Positions 63,329-64,000 of a stretch of 64,000 nucleotides of DNA are shown piece after piece; position 1 is the stretch's first letter; each line of letters opens with the position of its first letter. The DNA comes from Pseudomonas lundensis (GTDB taxonomy: Bacteria > Pseudomonadota > Gammaproteobacteria > Pseudomonadales > Pseudomonadaceae): NCBI RefSeq assembly GCF_001042985.1, contig NZ_JYKY01000002.1, forward strand, positions 1 to 64,000. Direction: 5' to 3'. Made by a program: the position numbers and the translations under genes. The notes under the pieces were generated by a model that worked only from the letters and a program-made list of their open reading frames with translations, was not told where the DNA came from and did no database searches.

Positions 63329-64000
63329 TCAAAGGGTCGGCAATTTGGCCCACGGGTGCGCCTGTTCCAGCTGCGCACTCAGGCGCAGCAGTACATCTTC
63401 CCCGCCCATCGGGGCGGTGAGCATCATGCCAATCGGCATGCCGGTGTCACTCATGCCCACGGGCAGCGAGATGGCGGGCTGCCCGCTGACATTGGCCAGC
63501 ACGGTAAACCCGGCGCTGCCCATGGCGTTGTGGGCGTAACTGTCCCAAGGCTGGTCGAGGCTCAGCAGCCCCAGTTTCGGGGTGACGTTGGCCGTGACCG
63601 GGGACAGGATCACGTCGAGCTGGCGGAACTGGTCTTCCATGTAGCCGCCAATCGACTCGAACGACTGGCGAGCGCGATACAACGCTTCGCCCGTGACTTT
63701 TTGCGCGTTGCCCACCACCACTTGCGTAATGCGTTCCAGGTCCTCAGGCGTGGCACTGCGGCCCAGCGCTTGCTCACGGTCACGCACCAGGGTCAACAGC
63801 GCGTCGCCGATCACTGCGCCATGGGCTCCGAACAATTGCCGCGGATCGACCTGCAAACGCACAGGCTCCACGTCGTGCCCCAGCGCCGACAACCGCTGAG
63901 CGGTCGCGTCGAGTACCCGGGCCACTTCAGGGTCCAGCGGTGCACCGGTCAGCGATTCGCGCACCAGCCCCACGCGCAAACGTCCCGGCGCGGCCTGCAA
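63329..64000 (-). CDS. Amidase family protein, C-terminal part (runs off the window)
   Basis: 223 codons are visible; the start and the Ser-Ser-Lys catalytic region lie outside the window. The visible part has the amidase-signature-family C-terminus: 'FRQLDVILSPVTANVTPKLG', 'GSAGFTVLANVSGQPAISLPVGMSDTGMPIGMML' and 'GGEDVLLRLSAQLEQAHPWAKLPTL'. Members hydrolyse amides such as indoleacetamide, or 6-aminohexanoate oligomers; the substrate cannot be told. It ends about 40 nt from the 5' side of the riboswitch, same strand. Confidence 0.85.
   Translation of the reverse strand: MQAAPGRLRVGLVRESLTGAPLDPEVARVLDATAQRLSALGHDVEPVRLQVDPRQLFGAHGAVIGDALLTLVRDREQALGRSATPEDLERITQVVVGNAQKVTGEALYRARQSFESIGGYMEDQFRQLDVILSPVTANVTPKLGLLSLDQPWDSYAHNAMGSAGFTVLANVSGQPAISLPVGMSDTGMPIGMMLTAPMGGEDVLLRLSAQLEQAHPWAKLPTL

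Overview
The window is chromosomal DNA from a Pseudomonas, most likely of the fluorescens group. It is GC-rich, and its gene sets and neighbourhoods (hemoprotein sulfite reductase with DUF934, SohB, arn, fap, cobWN with chlI/D) are typical of that genus. I saw no rRNA, tRNA or CRISPR array.

Region 1 (1-14.1 kb): the left edge is the end of an IS5-like element that appears to have cut a large dermonecrotic-toxin/LRR gene just before its expected NEL ubiquitin-ligase domain. A second, intact paralogue with NEL lies at 7.8-12.9 kb. Between them are a DUF2970 gene, an orphan sugar-type binding protein, a 37-residue membrane peptide, cysI and a DUF934 gene; sohB follows. Region 2 (14.3-17.5 kb): histidine phosphatase, SCP2 protein, APH-like phosphotransferase and an SDR, a block that looks like core genome.

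Region 3 (17.5-38.3 kb) is the most interesting part: a catabolic island of three main transcription units plus a Gfo/Idh gene. It combines IpdA/IpdB/IpdC homologues (ring opening in steroid C/D-ring catabolism), an extradiol dioxygenase, a meta-cleavage hydrolase, a BaiCD/BaiH-type Fe-S flavoenzyme, an OYE enzyme, a SnoaL-fold protein, two SDRs, an acyl-CoA synthetase, an SCP-x thiolase/aldolase paired with a DUF35-MaoC fusion, a DUF1302 outer-membrane protein, an MBL hydrolase and an MFS transporter. A polycyclic steroid- or terpenoid-like substrate is likely, but no ring hydroxylase, acyl-CoA dehydrogenase or regulator is present. One 20-bp motif precedes all three operons in the direction of transcription, each time 20-21 nt before a -10-like hexamer, which points to a common activator encoded elsewhere.

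Region 4 (38.4-48.2 kb): arnCADTEF-ugd for lipid A aminoarabinose modification, with no arnB at its head, followed by an ArnT-like glycosyltransferase. Region 5 (48.3-49.4 kb): pnuC and a NadR-type kinase for NAD salvage. Region 6 (49.4-55.8 kb): the functional-amyloid operon fapABCDEF with a sigma-54 promoter and upstream palindrome, ending at a convergent sigma-54 activator gene that is the natural candidate regulator. Region 7 (56.1-63.3 kb): a B12-riboswitch-controlled cobW-cobN-chlI/D operon. Its last gene carries a complete -1 frameshift cassette (A AAA AAG, 5-nt spacer, 11-bp stem) that should fuse the AAA+ subunit to the VWA subunit. The window ends inside an amidase gene.
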